64,000 bases of DNA from CABMKH01 sp040797625. Lineage in GTDB: Bacteria > Bacillota > Clostridia > Tissierellales > Tissierellaceae. Positions 51,890-61,135 of the stretch are shown one piece after another. The DNA lies in contig JBQHQH010000002.1 in NCBI GenBank assembly GCA_052067355.1, forward strand, positions 62,001 through 126,000, given 5' to 3'. The position numbers and the translations under genes are program-made. Positions within the stretch are counted from its first letter, which is position 1. The number at the start of each line of letters is the position of its first letter. Below the pieces are notes generated by a model. That model worked only from the letters and a program-made list of their open reading frames with translations. It ran no database searches and was not told the origin of the DNA.

Positions 51890-51935
51890 CAATAGTACTA
51901 TAGTTATAAGAATTTCATATAACAATAGTACTATA
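51890..51935 (-). promoter_or_regulatory. Promoter and operator-like dyad of the M42 operon
   Basis: The 13-mer CAATAGTACTATA occurs at 51890 and 51923, each holding the palindrome ATAGTACTAT, 33 bases apart. GTTATA and TATAAC between them extend this into an imperfect dyad over the whole block. On the - strand, TTGTTA (51925-51920), a 17-base spacer and TATAGT (51902-51897) form a promoter whose -35 and -10 elements lie in the two repeats. Confidence 0.6.
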
Positions 51936-51942
51936 TAATCTA

Positions 51943-53910
51943 TTATTTATTATCAATTATGTCTTTAATAGTAACATCTTCTTCAGGAACGTTCTTTTCC
52001 TCTACATCTTCAGATGTCTTTTCTTCAGTTTCTAATTCCCTTTTACTCAAGCTAATTCTTCTATCTTCTTCATCTATATCTATGACTTTAACTTTAATAT
52101 TATCCCCAATATTTAATACATCTGATGGCTTTTCTATATGTTCTTTAGATATTTGTGATACATGTAATAGGCCGTCTACTCCTTCTTTTAGCCTAATAAA
52201 CGCTCCAAAGTCTAATAGGTTTACAACTTTTCCTTCTACTATATCTCCAATTTGTACATTTCTTTTAAATAGTTCCCATGGTTCTTCTACAGTTTGCTTT
52301 AAACCTAAAGATATTCTATTCTTTTCTTTATTAAAAGATAACACCTGAACTTCTACCTTGTCACCTGGTTTTACAACTTCAGATGGATGTTTTACTCTAT
52401 TCCAAGAAAGATCAGATATGTGTATTAGTCCATCAACTCCACCTAAGTCTACAAATGCACCAAAGTTTGTCAATCTTTGTACTATACCTTCTATTATGGC
52501 ACCTTCCTCTAGGCTATTCCATAGTTTATCTCTCATACTTTCTACTTCTACTCTTTCTACTTCTTTTCTAGATAAGATAACTCTTCTTTTTTGTTTATCA
52601 AAGTCTAATATTGTAACCATAAACTCCTTGCCTACAAATTGACTTAAATCTGTAACATAATTTATTGATACATGTGATGCAGGTATAAATGCATTTATTC
52701 CCTTTGCTAAAGCTATTAAGCCACCTTTTACTACTCTAATAACTTTAGCTTTTACCACATCTTTATTATTAAAGTTTTCCTCTAGTTCTTCCCACATCGT
52801 CATTTCTTCTACTCTCTTAGAAGATAGAACTACATTTCCTTCTCCATCATCAACTTTTATTACATATACTTGGATCTTATCTCCTGCTTTAATGACTTCC
52901 TTTGGGTTAATATCTGGATCATTAGATAACTCATCTTTAGTAATAATACCGTCTGATTTATAGTTAATATTAACCATAACTTCATCATTGGTTACAAAGA
53001 TTACTTCACCTTCGACTATATCTCCCCTATGAATTTTAGTAAATGAATTTTCAATTGCTTCCATCATCTCATTATTGTTTAAATTATCCATTACTTCAAC
53101 AGCCTCCTTAATTATCCAATCAGGTGTAGATGCACCTGCTGTTATTCCTATTGTATTAAATTTTGATAGTTCTTGTAAAGACATATCTTTAATTGTTTCT
53201 ATATGAAATACATTTTTACAATACTTTTTGCTTATCTCCACTAATTTTAATGTATTTGAACTCTTATACCCGCCAATCACAATCATTGCATCTACTATAC
53301 TAGCTACATCTTTAGCAGAATTTTGACGATTTTTAGTTGCATTACAAATAGTATTAAAGATTTCTACTGTATTTCCCTTAGATTCTATCAGTTTAGATAG
53401 CTGATTAAATTTTTCTTCTGTATTTGTAGTCTGAGAAACTACACAGATACTATCCATATGTGATAATTTCTGAACATCTTCAGGAGTATTTACAATATAT
53501 GCCTCATTATTGCACCAACCATTTATTCCTATTACCTCTGGATGCTCAGGATCACCAATTATAACGATATTATATCCTTTATTTCTAAAGTTTTCTACTC
53601 TTTTATGAACTGCTTTTACATAAGGGCATGTAGTGTCAATTAATTTCACATTATATCTTTTAAACTCTTCTTCTATTTGTTTGGGGATTCCATGTGATCT
53701 AATAATCACATTGCCCTCTTTTAACTTAGATATATCATCTATAGGTATAAGTCCTTGATTTTTTAACATATCCACTGCTTGAGGATTGTGAATTAGTGGC
53801 CCATAAGAAAAGAGATTGTCCAATTTTTTGTGGATCTCAGTATTAGCAATCTCCATAGCTCTATTAACTCCAAAACAAAAACCAGCATTATCAGCAACTA
53901 TGATCTTCAA
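51943..53910 (-). CDS. ispH: IspH fused to four S1 repeats (HMBPP reductase / S1-like protein)
   Basis: The 655-residue protein joins 4-hydroxy-3-methylbut-2-enyl diphosphate reductase (about 1-285) to an S1-type RNA-binding region. IspH is the last MEP enzyme; its 4Fe-4S cysteines are at C12 (NAGFCFGVNRA), near 96 (DTTCPYV) and near 190 (TICNATKNR). Four S1 domains start near 295, 375, 460 and 545 (IVQRLTNFGAFVDLGGVDGL and VVNLLDFGAFIRL are typical), then an acidic tail. The fusion is known in Clostridia. The start is TTG, right after the plsC stop, with GGAGGT upstream. Confidence 0.96.
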   Translation of the reverse strand: MKIIVADNAGFCFGVNRAMEIANTEIHKKLDNLFSYGPLIHNPQAVDMLKNQGLIPIDDISKLKEGNVIIRSHGIPKQIEEEFKRYNVKLIDTTCPYVKAVHKRVENFRNKGYNIVIIGDPEHPEVIGINGWCNNEAYIVNTPEDVQKLSHMDSICVVSQTTNTEEKFNQLSKLIESKGNTVEIFNTICNATKNRQNSAKDVASIVDAMIVIGGYKSSNTLKLVEISKKYCKNVFHIETIKDMSLQELSKFNTIGITAGASTPDWIIKEAVEVMDNLNNNEMMEAIENSFTKIHRGDIVEGEVIFVTNDEVMVNINYKSDGIITKDELSNDPDINPKEVIKAGDKIQVYVIKVDDGEGNVVLSSKRVEEMTMWEELEENFNNKDVVKAKVIRVVKGGLIALAKGINAFIPASHVSINYVTDLSQFVGKEFMVTILDFDKQKRRVILSRKEVERVEVESMRDKLWNSLEEGAIIEGIVQRLTNFGAFVDLGGVDGLIHISDLSWNRVKHPSEVVKPGDKVEVQVLSFNKEKNRISLGLKQTVEEPWELFKRNVQIGDIVEGKVVNLLDFGAFIRLKEGVDGLLHVSQISKEHIEKPSDVLNIGDNIKVKVIDIDEEDRRISLSKRELETEEKTSEDVEEKNVPEEDVTIKDIIDNK

Positions 53911-54501
53911 TCAATTACCTCCAATATTATCTAATTTATATATCCTATATAAAAGTTCTTCTCCCATATTAGTATAATCTTCTGAACTTGGCTTTTTATC
54001 TATTTTTTTTGAATAGTCTATGGACTCACCAATATAGATATCTATACTACTAAAAGGTCTATAGTTCCCGCGAATATATATAGGTAGAATAGGTGACTTG
54101 GATTTAACACTTAATAGAATAGCACCTGATTTAGCATTTTTAAGCTCAAAACCTTTTACCCGTGTTCCTTCAGGAAATATACCTAAAACACCATCAGCTT
54201 TTAATACTCTAAGAGCATTTTTTATAGCTGTAATATCTGCTCCATCTCTATCTACAGGAAATGCACCTAATTTATAGATAAGTGCAGACAATGTCTTAGT
54301 TTTAAATAATTCCTTTTTAGCCATCCAATATATCTGTCGTGGAAATGCAATGGATATCAATATAGGATCCCAATTGCTAGCATGATTTGAACATAATATC
54401 ACCTTTCCATCATGAGGTATATTTTCAGTTCCATATACTTTTATTCGAAAAAAAGGTTTTAATATAAATCCTACTACGGATTTTATTACACTATAGAACA
54501 A
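53911..54501 (-). CDS. plsC: 1-acyl-sn-glycerol-3-phosphate acyltransferase
   Basis: PlsC acylates lysophosphatidic acid to phosphatidic acid, the substrate of CdsA. The 196-residue product has the acyltransferase motifs NHASNWDP (HxxxxD), FPVDRDGAD, FPEGTRVKG and LPIYIRG. The start is TTG directly after the cmk stop, with AAGGAGG in the end of cmk, so cmk-plsC-ispH are tightly coupled, an order common in Clostridia. Confidence 0.92.
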   Translation of the reverse strand: MFYSVIKSVVGFILKPFFRIKVYGTENIPHDGKVILCSNHASNWDPILISIAFPRQIYWMAKKELFKTKTLSALIYKLGAFPVDRDGADITAIKNALRVLKADGVLGIFPEGTRVKGFELKNAKSGAILLSVKSKSPILPIYIRGNYRPFSSIDIYIGESIDYSKKIDKKPSSEDYTNMGEELLYRIYKLDNIGGN

Positions 54502-55170
54502 TTATTTATTCCTCCTTAATACGATGGAGACAATATAATCTACACATTCTTCTATTGATTTATCAGTGGTATCTAGTAGATAGGCATCTTTAGCCTGTTT
54601 CAATGGGCTTATTTCTCTATTACTGTCTATACTATCCCTCTCTATTATATCTGATATTATGCTATCTAGATCTACATCAAGGACACCTCTATCTAATAAC
54701 TCCTTATATCTCCTAGTAGCTCTTTCAACAACAGTAGCTGTCAAAAAAAATTTGTACTGTGCATTAGGTAGTACTACTGTCCCTATATCTCTACCATCCA
54801 TAACTATATTTTTTTCTAGTGCCATATTTCGCTGTAAATTGACTAGTCTGTTTCTAACTTCTCCTATTTTAGATATGTGAGAGACATTTTGACTAATTAT
54901 ATTATTTCTTATCTCCTCACTTACATCTATGTGGTCTAAATATACTTTGTTATTCTTAAAATATATCTCTGTTGACTTTGCAATCTCAACTATCTTTTCC
55001 TCATTCATGGGGTCTATGTTATTTCTCAATACTTTTAAAGTCAATGCCCTATACATAGCACCTGTATCTATATATTCAATCTTCAAAGTTTCAGAAACCT
55101 TTTTTGCTATTGTACTCTTGCCAGCCCCTGCTGGTCCATCTATGGCAATTGAATAATATGCTTCAGTCAA
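54502..55170 (-). CDS. cmk: (d)CMP kinase
   Basis: Cmk phosphorylates CMP and dCMP with ATP, recycling pyrimidines from RNA turnover. The 222-residue protein shows the P-loop IDGPAGAGKSTIAKK, YIDTGAMYRALTL, MDGRDIGTVVLPNA and the RDSIDSNREISPLKQAKDA lid region. The start is TTG with GGGAGGGG upstream. It heads the cmk-plsC-ispH operon. Confidence 0.96.
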   Translation of the reverse strand: MTEAYYSIAIDGPAGAGKSTIAKKVSETLKIEYIDTGAMYRALTLKVLRNNIDPMNEEKIVEIAKSTEIYFKNNKVYLDHIDVSEEIRNNIISQNVSHISKIGEVRNRLVNLQRNMALEKNIVMDGRDIGTVVLPNAQYKFFLTATVVERATRRYKELLDRGVLDVDLDSIISDIIERDSIDSNREISPLKQAKDAYLLDTTDKSIEECVDYIVSIVLRRNK

Positions 55171-55185
55171 TTAAACCCCTCCCAA

Positions 55186-55211
55186 CAAAATAATAACCAC
55201 CACTAGGTGGT
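55186..55211 (-). terminator. Terminator of aroH
   Basis: ACCACC pairs with GGTGGT around a 4-base loop. On the - strand it is followed by T-rich sequence (TATTATTTTG). It lies 21 bases past the aroH stop and ahead of cmk. Confidence 0.55.
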
Positions 55212-55231
55212 ATCTATATGAGCTATCTCAT

Positions 55232-55591
55232 CTATACTAAATCAGGTCTTAACTTTTTTGCATCTTTGAGATAAATATGTTTAACTTCATTTTGCCTTAT
55301 ATTTGAATTACAAAATATCATCAGTCTAACACATCTCTCTAGAGAATTCTCTACATACATCTCATTAAAGCTCATCAGACCAGCTTGTACATATCCCAGT
55401 TGCCTAGCTGCCTTAGCAGGCGCAACCTTTGTAAGATCATTAGTACAACTAAAAATAATGCTGACAACATCTTCTTTATTTAAATTATTGGCCTTTTCTA
55501 TAGCCGTAATCAATTCCCTTGTACTACTCAAGATCTCCTCTTCATCATTTTGCATTACTGTAATGGCTCCTCTGATCGATATCATATTCAT
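55232..55591 (-). CDS. aroH: Chorismate mutase, AroH type
   Basis: AroH converts chorismate to prephenate for phenylalanine and tyrosine synthesis. The 119-residue, monofunctional trimeric-type enzyme has the N-terminal RGAITV (catalytic Arg), the FSCTNDLTKVAPAKAAR stretch and the NSLERCVRLMIF segment with a further active-site Arg. The ATG at 55591 has AGGAG 8 bases upstream; a second ATG at 55585 is in frame. No other aromatic pathway gene is adjacent. Confidence 0.93.
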   Translation of the reverse strand: MNMISIRGAITVMQNDEEEILSSTRELITAIEKANNLNKEDVVSIIFSCTNDLTKVAPAKAARQLGYVQAGLMSFNEMYVENSLERCVRLMIFCNSNIRQNEVKHIYLKDAKKLRPDLV

Positions 55592-55680
55592 AGATACACT
55601 CTCCTAATAATTATATATTAAATACTATTACTATACAAGTAATTTCAGTTGATAGATAATGTTAAAGTTAAATTGAATTA

Positions 55681-56901
55681 TTATACATTTATACCTGCTA
55701 AATATCCAGTAGAATATGCAATCTGAAGATTAAATCCTCCAGTAAGTGCATCTACATCAATAACTTCACCTGCAAAATATAGATTCGGCAAAATCTTAGA
55801 TTCCATAGTAGAAGGGTTTATCTCATTGACAGAGATTCCTCCAGATGTAACTATGGCTTCTTCAATAGGTCTGAGCTTCTTGAAACTCAGTGGAAAATTT
55901 TTAATTATATAGGTTAAATTTTCTCTCTCCCTTTTAGTTATCTGATTTACTATACTATCTGGATCTATACCTGATAATTGTATAATAAGTGGTATTATCC
56001 TCTGAGGTAATAGATCATCTAAAGCATTCTTAATCCATTTATTTGAATACTTCTGAAAATCCTTTAAGATTCTGTCATCTAATTTTGAAACATCAAGAGC
56101 TGGTTTTAGATCTATCTTAAAATTTAAATTCTCCTCATTATATCTATGTAAATAGTTACTTGTACTCAGGACAATCGGGCCAGATATTCCATAATGAGTA
56201 AATATCATTTCTCCAAATTCCCTGTGGATAACTTTATTATTGACATAAGTATTTAGTTCTACATTCTTTAGAGACAACCCTTGAAGGTCTTTAATCCAAT
56301 CTTCTTTCACTTCTATAGGAACCAAAGAGGGATTTAAAGTAGTAATAGTATGCCCAAATTTCTGAGCAAAGACATACCCATCTCCTGTGGAACCAGTAAT
56401 AGGATAAGACTTACCTCCAGTCGCTAGGATAAGCTTATCAAATTTCAAAATATCATTATTTATCCATACTAAAAATTTCCCATCTTTGAAGTCAATATCC
56501 CTAACTAAAGAATTTAACATTATTTTGACTCTATTTTTCTCTAAAAATCTATTAAATGCTTTAATAACATCACTTGATTTATCACTTTTAGGAAATATCC
56601 GATTGCCTCTTTCCATCTTTGTTTCCAATCCAAATTCATTGAGAAGGCGAATGATATCATCATTAGAAAATGAATATAGGCTACTATATAAGAAGTCTTT
56701 ATTTTTAGTAATATATTCAAAGAATTCATCTATGGAAGATCCATTGGTTATGTTACAACGTCCTTTTCCAGTGATAAATAGTTTTTTCCCAATCTTATTA
56801 TTTTTCTCTATTAGAGTAACATCTTTTCCCTTTGAACCAGCAATTCCAGCTGCTAATATCCCTGCAGGTCCTGCACCTATTATTCCAATTTTATCATTCA
56901 T
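55681..56901 (-). CDS. ytfP: YtfP/YhiN-family FAD-dependent oxidoreductase (HI0933-like)
   Basis: The 406-residue flavoprotein begins with a Rossmann dinucleotide motif (GIIGAGPAGILAAG), followed by the family signature KKLFITGKGRCNITN, LATGGKSYP and the C-terminal FAGEVIDVDALTGGFNLQIA motif. The family is very widespread and its reaction is unknown. It stands alone between aroH and an rpiR-type regulator. The ATG has AGGGATAG upstream. Confidence 0.88.
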   Translation of the reverse strand: MNDKIGIIGAGPAGILAAGIAGSKGKDVTLIEKNNKIGKKLFITGKGRCNITNGSSIDEFFEYITKNKDFLYSSLYSFSNDDIIRLLNEFGLETKMERGNRIFPKSDKSSDVIKAFNRFLEKNRVKIMLNSLVRDIDFKDGKFLVWINNDILKFDKLILATGGKSYPITGSTGDGYVFAQKFGHTITTLNPSLVPIEVKEDWIKDLQGLSLKNVELNTYVNNKVIHREFGEMIFTHYGISGPIVLSTSNYLHRYNEENLNFKIDLKPALDVSKLDDRILKDFQKYSNKWIKNALDDLLPQRIIPLIIQLSGIDPDSIVNQITKRERENLTYIIKNFPLSFKKLRPIEEAIVTSGGISVNEINPSTMESKILPNLYFAGEVIDVDALTGGFNLQIAYSTGYLAGINV

Positions 56902-56974
56902 ACTATCCCTCGTTTGTTTTTATATTATGTTATTATCATTTATGATAAGATTTTATTTGATAAGAATAAATCTA

Positions 56975-57847
56975 TTATTCAAGATTATCTTCATTATATA
57001 TTCCATATTGCTTCCAGATAACTTCTAAATCTTCAAAGTAATTATTTAAATACTTTCTCTTTTCATTACCTAATGCAATTATAAAAGCATTGATCAAGCT
57101 CATTGGAGCCACTAGAGAATCTACAAAGGATAACATATCACTACTTGCAATTAAAGATACATTAGCCTCGTGAGCAGCAGGAGATATGAAGCTATCTGTT
57201 ATAGTAATTATGGAAGCCCCTTTTTCCTTAGTATATTCTAATACATCCATTATTCTCTTTGAATATCTAGGATATGTAATGACAACTACTACATCTTCTG
57301 AAGATATTCTTAGAAGTTGTTCAAAGATATCATTTGGTCCACTTCCTACAATTTTTACATTATCAAACAAAAAGTTCAGATAAAATCCTAAATATCCAGC
57401 TAAAAATGATGAACTTCTAAGTCCAATTATATATATTCGCTTTCCCTTTAATATTAAGTCTATAGCTTGTTGAAAAGAATTTGTATTTATTTCATTTATA
57501 GTCTTCTTTATATTCTCCATATCTCTTTCCATAATTTTAGACAAAACATTTTCGCCATTTTTATAATTACTCTCAGCTATATTTAGTCTTTGAACAGTGG
57601 TAAGTTTATTCTTTATTAACTCTTGTAAGTCATTTTGTAATTCTCTATATCCTTCAAATCCCAATCTATTGGCAAATCTTACAACTGTGGATTCACTTAC
57701 TCCTATTGCGTTTCCAAGGTTTGCAGCAGTCATAAAAGCCGCCTTATCATAATCTTTGAGAATAAAATTAGCGATTAATTTTTGTCCTTTACTCAATCTT
57801 GTATAATTATCTTTTATCAATCTAATCAAATCTTGATTTTTTTCCAT
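56975..57847 (-). CDS. MurR/RpiR-family transcriptional regulator
   Basis: The 290-residue protein has an N-terminal RpiR helix-turn-helix (about 1-75, with IGVSESTVVRFANRLGFEGY) and a C-terminal SIS sugar-phosphate-binding domain (about 120-260, with IYIIGLRSSSFLAGYL). Family members control sugar or amino-sugar use in response to phosphosugars. No sugar gene is adjacent, so the target is unknown. ATG 57847 follows AGGGGTG; an in-frame start at 57865 lies on that site. Confidence 0.9.
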   Translation of the reverse strand: MEKNQDLIRLIKDNYTRLSKGQKLIANFILKDYDKAAFMTAANLGNAIGVSESTVVRFANRLGFEGYRELQNDLQELIKNKLTTVQRLNIAESNYKNGENVLSKIMERDMENIKKTINEINTNSFQQAIDLILKGKRIYIIGLRSSSFLAGYLGFYLNFLFDNVKIVGSGPNDIFEQLLRISSEDVVVVITYPRYSKRIMDVLEYTKEKGASIITITDSFISPAAHEANVSLIASSDMLSFVDSLVAPMSLINAFIIALGNEKRKYLNNYFEDLEVIWKQYGIYNEDNLE

Positions 57848-57959
57848 CAATAACACCCCTCTCACCCTAATTCACTACAAAGTCCACCAACTTTAGACTT
57901 ATCAACTTAATATTATCAAATTGTATAAGTCTATGCAACGGTATTTAGACATATCTTCC

Positions 57960-58538
57960 CTATATTCTGTTCCTTGATTTTTCTACAACATATAATATAG
58001 GAGGATTGTTTTTTTGGTTGATAAATCTAAATTTTAGTACATTGAAAGTCTTTTGATCTAATTCAGACAATAACTCAGAAATGCCTATATTCTCTTCCAT
58101 ACCTCCATCGTGCCCTATATATGATACTATACATAATATTCCATTTGGCTTTAACATCTTTAGAGCCTTTTTAATACTCGATATAGTTGTAGAGACCTTA
58201 GTCTTTATATTCTTATCTCCCCCAGGTAAATAACCTAGATTATACACTATAAAATCTAAAGCTTCATCTATATATCTATCTATAAATTCGTGACTCTCTT
58301 TAATGAGAATAGTATTATTATAGTCCAATTCTTTTAATAAATCTTTAGTATTCTCTATAGCTATATCCTGTATATCAAATCCATATACTTTACCTAAAGG
58401 TCCTACTAATTCAGCCATCAGTAGTGTATCTTTTCCATTTCCCATAGTACAATCTAAAACCACATCTCCAGATTTTAAATGTTCTTTCATCAAATTATGA
58501 ACAATGGATACAGCATTATTTATCTTTTTATATTTCAT
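57960..58538 (-). CDS. mnmM: MnmM (YtqB)-family tRNA methyltransferase
   Basis: The 192-residue class I SAM-dependent enzyme shows VLDCTMGNGKDTLLMAEL for SAM binding, the Asp of YGFDIQ, and YNLGYLPGGDK, the hallmark of the YtqB group. B. subtilis YtqB was identified as MnmM, which methylates nm5s2U34 of tRNA to mnm5s2U34 in bacteria lacking the MnmC methylase domain. The assignment here is by family. It lies 14 bases after rluB. Confidence 0.85.
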   Translation of the reverse strand: MKYKKINNAVSIVHNLMKEHLKSGDVVLDCTMGNGKDTLLMAELVGPLGKVYGFDIQDIAIENTKDLLKELDYNNTILIKESHEFIDRYIDEALDFIVYNLGYLPGGDKNIKTKVSTTISSIKKALKMLKPNGILCIVSYIGHDGGMEENIGISELLSELDQKTFNVLKFRFINQKNNPPILYVVEKSRNRI

Positions 58539-58552
58539 GTCCTATCACCTTA

Positions 58553-59260
58553 TTATAATAACTTTAAATAATCTATTTCTTCTTGATTCAAATATCTCCA
58601 ATTTCCTATATCTAATCCTCCAAGTTCAATTTCACCAATACTGATTCTTTTTAGCTTTTTAACTGGATGATTTATCTTCTCACACATCTTCTTTACCTGT
58701 CTATTTCTTCCCTCATATATACTAATATCTAAAATAGATTCATCATCATATCTCTTAGCTACTTTGATATTTGCCTTAGATGTCTTTCGTCCATCTATGA
58801 CTAGTCCATTTCTAAATCTATCTAATTCATATTTAGTAGGAACCCCTTCCACAATAGCAATATACCTTTTAAATACCTCATTACTTGGATGAGTCAATTT
58901 AAATGTCAAATCTCCATCATTAGTCAATATGAGTAATCCTGTAGTATCTATATCTAATCTTCCCACTGGATAGATTCTCTCTCTAACTCCCTCAATTAGA
59001 TCTGTGACTACCTTTCTATCTTTTTCATCTTTCAATGTTGTTACATATCCAACAGGCTTGTTGACCATAATATATATCTTATTAGTTTCTAATTTGATTG
59101 TCTTTCCATCAACTTCAACTACATCTTTAGTAGGATCTATTTGTACCCCTAATTCATCTACTATCTTACCATTGACTTTGACAAGTCCTTTGGATATGAT
59201 CTCCTCTGATTTTCTCCTAGATGCTACACCACATTTTGCCATATATTTTTGTAATCTCAT
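58553..59260 (-). CDS. rluB: 23S rRNA pseudouridine synthase, RluB family
   Basis: The 235-residue protein has an N-terminal S4 domain (RLQKYMAKCGVASRRKSEE) and the RsuA/RluB catalytic domain with PVGRLDIDTTGLLILTNDG, which holds the catalytic Asp. KPVGYVTT and EGRNRQVKKM are further family motifs. It probably modifies the 23S peptidyl-transferase region (U2605 in E. coli numbering). The DacB-like to rluB order resembles B. subtilis dacB-spmA-spmB-rluB, but spmAB are absent here. Confidence 0.93.
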   Translation of the reverse strand: MRLQKYMAKCGVASRRKSEEIISKGLVKVNGKIVDELGVQIDPTKDVVEVDGKTIKLETNKIYIMVNKPVGYVTTLKDEKDRKVVTDLIEGVRERIYPVGRLDIDTTGLLILTNDGDLTFKLTHPSNEVFKRYIAIVEGVPTKYELDRFRNGLVIDGRKTSKANIKVAKRYDDESILDISIYEGRNRQVKKMCEKINHPVKKLKRISIGEIELGGLDIGNWRYLNQEEIDYLKLL

Positions 59261-59334
59261 ATATTTCCCCTTTCCAGTTTAAGTTTCACTACTATATTAT
59301 CCCTTTTATGGATAAAAGTAAATTGGCTATATGA

Positions 59335-59380
59335 AAAACTTATATCACATAGAGAGGAAACTCTATCTGATATAAGTTTT
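59335..59380 (-). terminator. Terminator of the scpAB-DacB-like operon
   Basis: A long hairpin with 13-base outer arms (AAAACTTATATCA and its complement) and a 6-base inner extension (ATAGAG/CTCTAT), 27 bases past the carboxypeptidase stop codon. The outer arm supplies T on the - strand. Confidence 0.75.
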
Positions 59381-59406
59381 CTTTATAAGATTTAAAGACT
59401 ATAAAC

Positions 59407-60516
59407 TCAATTAAAACCCATATTGACTTTCTTAAATAGCCTATTTACTATATTTTCCCTATAGACATCCTTTTTTGCTATTAACTTTTCTTCTTTTATA
59501 AGCTTTCCATCTAAGTACGTCTCTAATGTACCTAATCTCTGTCCTCTTTTTATAGGAGCTTCTAATTTTTCATCTAAAACTATACTTACTTTTATTTTTT
59601 CTCTTTCTTCTTCAGTAAGTGGATAGATTAGACAATCTTCCATAATTAATTCTACGTCTGTCTTACCATGTAATACTTCTGCTTTCCTTATAAATTGACC
59701 TTTATCATATATCAAATACTGTTTAAAGTTTTCAAAACCATAATCCAACAATTTATAATTATCATTAAACCAATTTGGAGCATTTAGGCTAACTGCTATC
59801 AATCTAAATCCATTTCTATTTGAAGTAGATACTAGACATCTTCCAGCATTCATAGTATATCCTGTTTTTCCACCATCTCCACCTTCATATTCCCATAGTA
59901 TCTTATTCTTATTTACAAAGTAGTTGTTTTTCTCCCTATTAGCGTGATATGATTTGGTCTTAGATATATCCATAAACTCCTTATGTTTGAAAGCTTCCTT
60001 AGTAATAAGAGCCAAATCATATGCTGTAGAATAGTGATTTTCATGACTTAGACCATGAGGATTTTCAAAATGAGTATTTAATGCATTTATAGACTTTGCC
60101 TTGGCATTCATCATATCTACAAATCTTTCCTCTGTTTTCCCAACATGTCGGCTTATGGCAACTGCAGCATCATTTCCAGATCTCAACATAAGACCATACA
60201 GAAGATCTTCTAAGCTCATTACCTCCCCTTTTTCTAGATATATACTAGAACCCTCTATATTTATACTTTGTTCATCTATCACCACTTTATCATTTAAATC
60301 AGCATTTTCTATTGCCACTAAAGTCGTCATAATCTTTGTAGTACTAGCCATAGGCATCTTTTTATGAGGATCTTTTTCCAAGATAATTCTTCCTGATATC
60401 TCATCCATCAACACATAACTTTCTCCCGATAGCTGTAAATCTTCTGCTATAACCATATGATATTTGGAAAATAAGATACATAATGCTAATGTGAATACCA
60501 TTACTATTTTCTTCAA
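59407..60516 (-). CDS. D-alanyl-D-alanine carboxypeptidase, DacB-like position
   Basis: This penicillin-binding protein trims the terminal D-Ala of stem peptides and so limits cross-linking. The 369-residue protein has a signal peptide (about 1-25), the S11 motifs STTK (SxxK), SGN (SxN) and KTG in GGKTGYT, and a C-terminal PBP5-like beta domain with a likely amphipathic anchor. It follows scpB, as B. subtilis dacB does, suggesting a role in spore cortex or growth. The start is TTG with AGGAGG upstream. It is a distinct paralogue of the gene at 62542. Confidence 0.93.
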   Translation of the reverse strand: MKKIVMVFTLALCILFSKYHMVIAEDLQLSGESYVLMDEISGRIILEKDPHKKMPMASTTKIMTTLVAIENADLNDKVVIDEQSINIEGSSIYLEKGEVMSLEDLLYGLMLRSGNDAAVAISRHVGKTEERFVDMMNAKAKSINALNTHFENPHGLSHENHYSTAYDLALITKEAFKHKEFMDISKTKSYHANREKNNYFVNKNKILWEYEGGDGGKTGYTMNAGRCLVSTSNRNGFRLIAVSLNAPNWFNDNYKLLDYGFENFKQYLIYDKGQFIRKAEVLHGKTDVELIMEDCLIYPLTEEEREKIKVSIVLDEKLEAPIKRGQRLGTLETYLDGKLIKEEKLIAKKDVYRENIVNRLFKKVNMGFN

Positions 60517-60582
60517 GTTTAAACCTCCTAAGTTCTTTTATCTTATTTTGCCAAAAATCAAGAAAAATAATACCCTAAAGTA

Positions 60583-61125
60583 TTATTCCTCTATATCATC
60601 ATTTAATTTCTCCTCTATTTCCCCTAAATCTGGTAAATCATCTAGACTCTCTAAAGAGAATAACTTTAAAAACTCCGAGGTTGTGCCATATAGAATTGGC
60701 CTACCAGTTCTATCTAATCTTCCCACCTCTTCTACTAAATTCCTCTCCATTAAAGTTTCAATAGCCTTATCACATTTAACTCCTCTTATGTATTCTATAT
60801 CAGATTTTATAACTGGTTGTTTATATGCAATTATAGAAAGTGTCTCCAATGCTGCGTTAGAAAGGTTTTTAGGTGGTTTTTGTTGATGTAGCTTCTTAAT
60901 CCAATCATAGTGCTCTGGTCTGGTACCTATCTGAAAAGTATCATCCATCTTGATTATTCTCAATCCTCTTCTATTATAGTCAAACTCATCCATCATCTCT
61001 TTTAGTATTATCTGTAGTTCATCCTTGTCCATCTCTAAGATTTCAGAAATATCTTCTATACTCAGTGGATCTCCCCAAATAAATAATAAAGATTCAATAA
61101 TCGCTTTTATCTCTCTCTTATCCAT
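60583..61125 (-). CDS. scpB: Segregation and condensation protein B
   Basis: ScpB is a winged-helix (kite) subunit that dimerises and binds ScpA in the SMC complex. The 180-residue protein has two winged-helix domains (IIESLLFIWGDPLSIEDIS; LSIIAYKQPVIKSDIEYIRG) and GLVEEVGRLDRTGRP-like sequence (NLVEEVGRLDRTGRPILYGTT). It lies 10 bases after scpA. Confidence 0.96.
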   Translation of the reverse strand: MDKREIKAIIESLLFIWGDPLSIEDISEILEMDKDELQIILKEMMDEFDYNRRGLRIIKMDDTFQIGTRPEHYDWIKKLHQQKPPKNLSNAALETLSIIAYKQPVIKSDIEYIRGVKCDKAIETLMERNLVEEVGRLDRTGRPILYGTTSEFLKLFSLESLDDLPDLGEIEEKLNDDIEE

Positions 61126-61135
61126 ATTTCAATAC

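Noticed and set aside
56541..56729. Alternative reading frames inside ytfP, mutS, polC and others (shadow frames)
   Set aside because: They lie in other frames of well-recognised genes, have no ribosome sites, and show no family motif.
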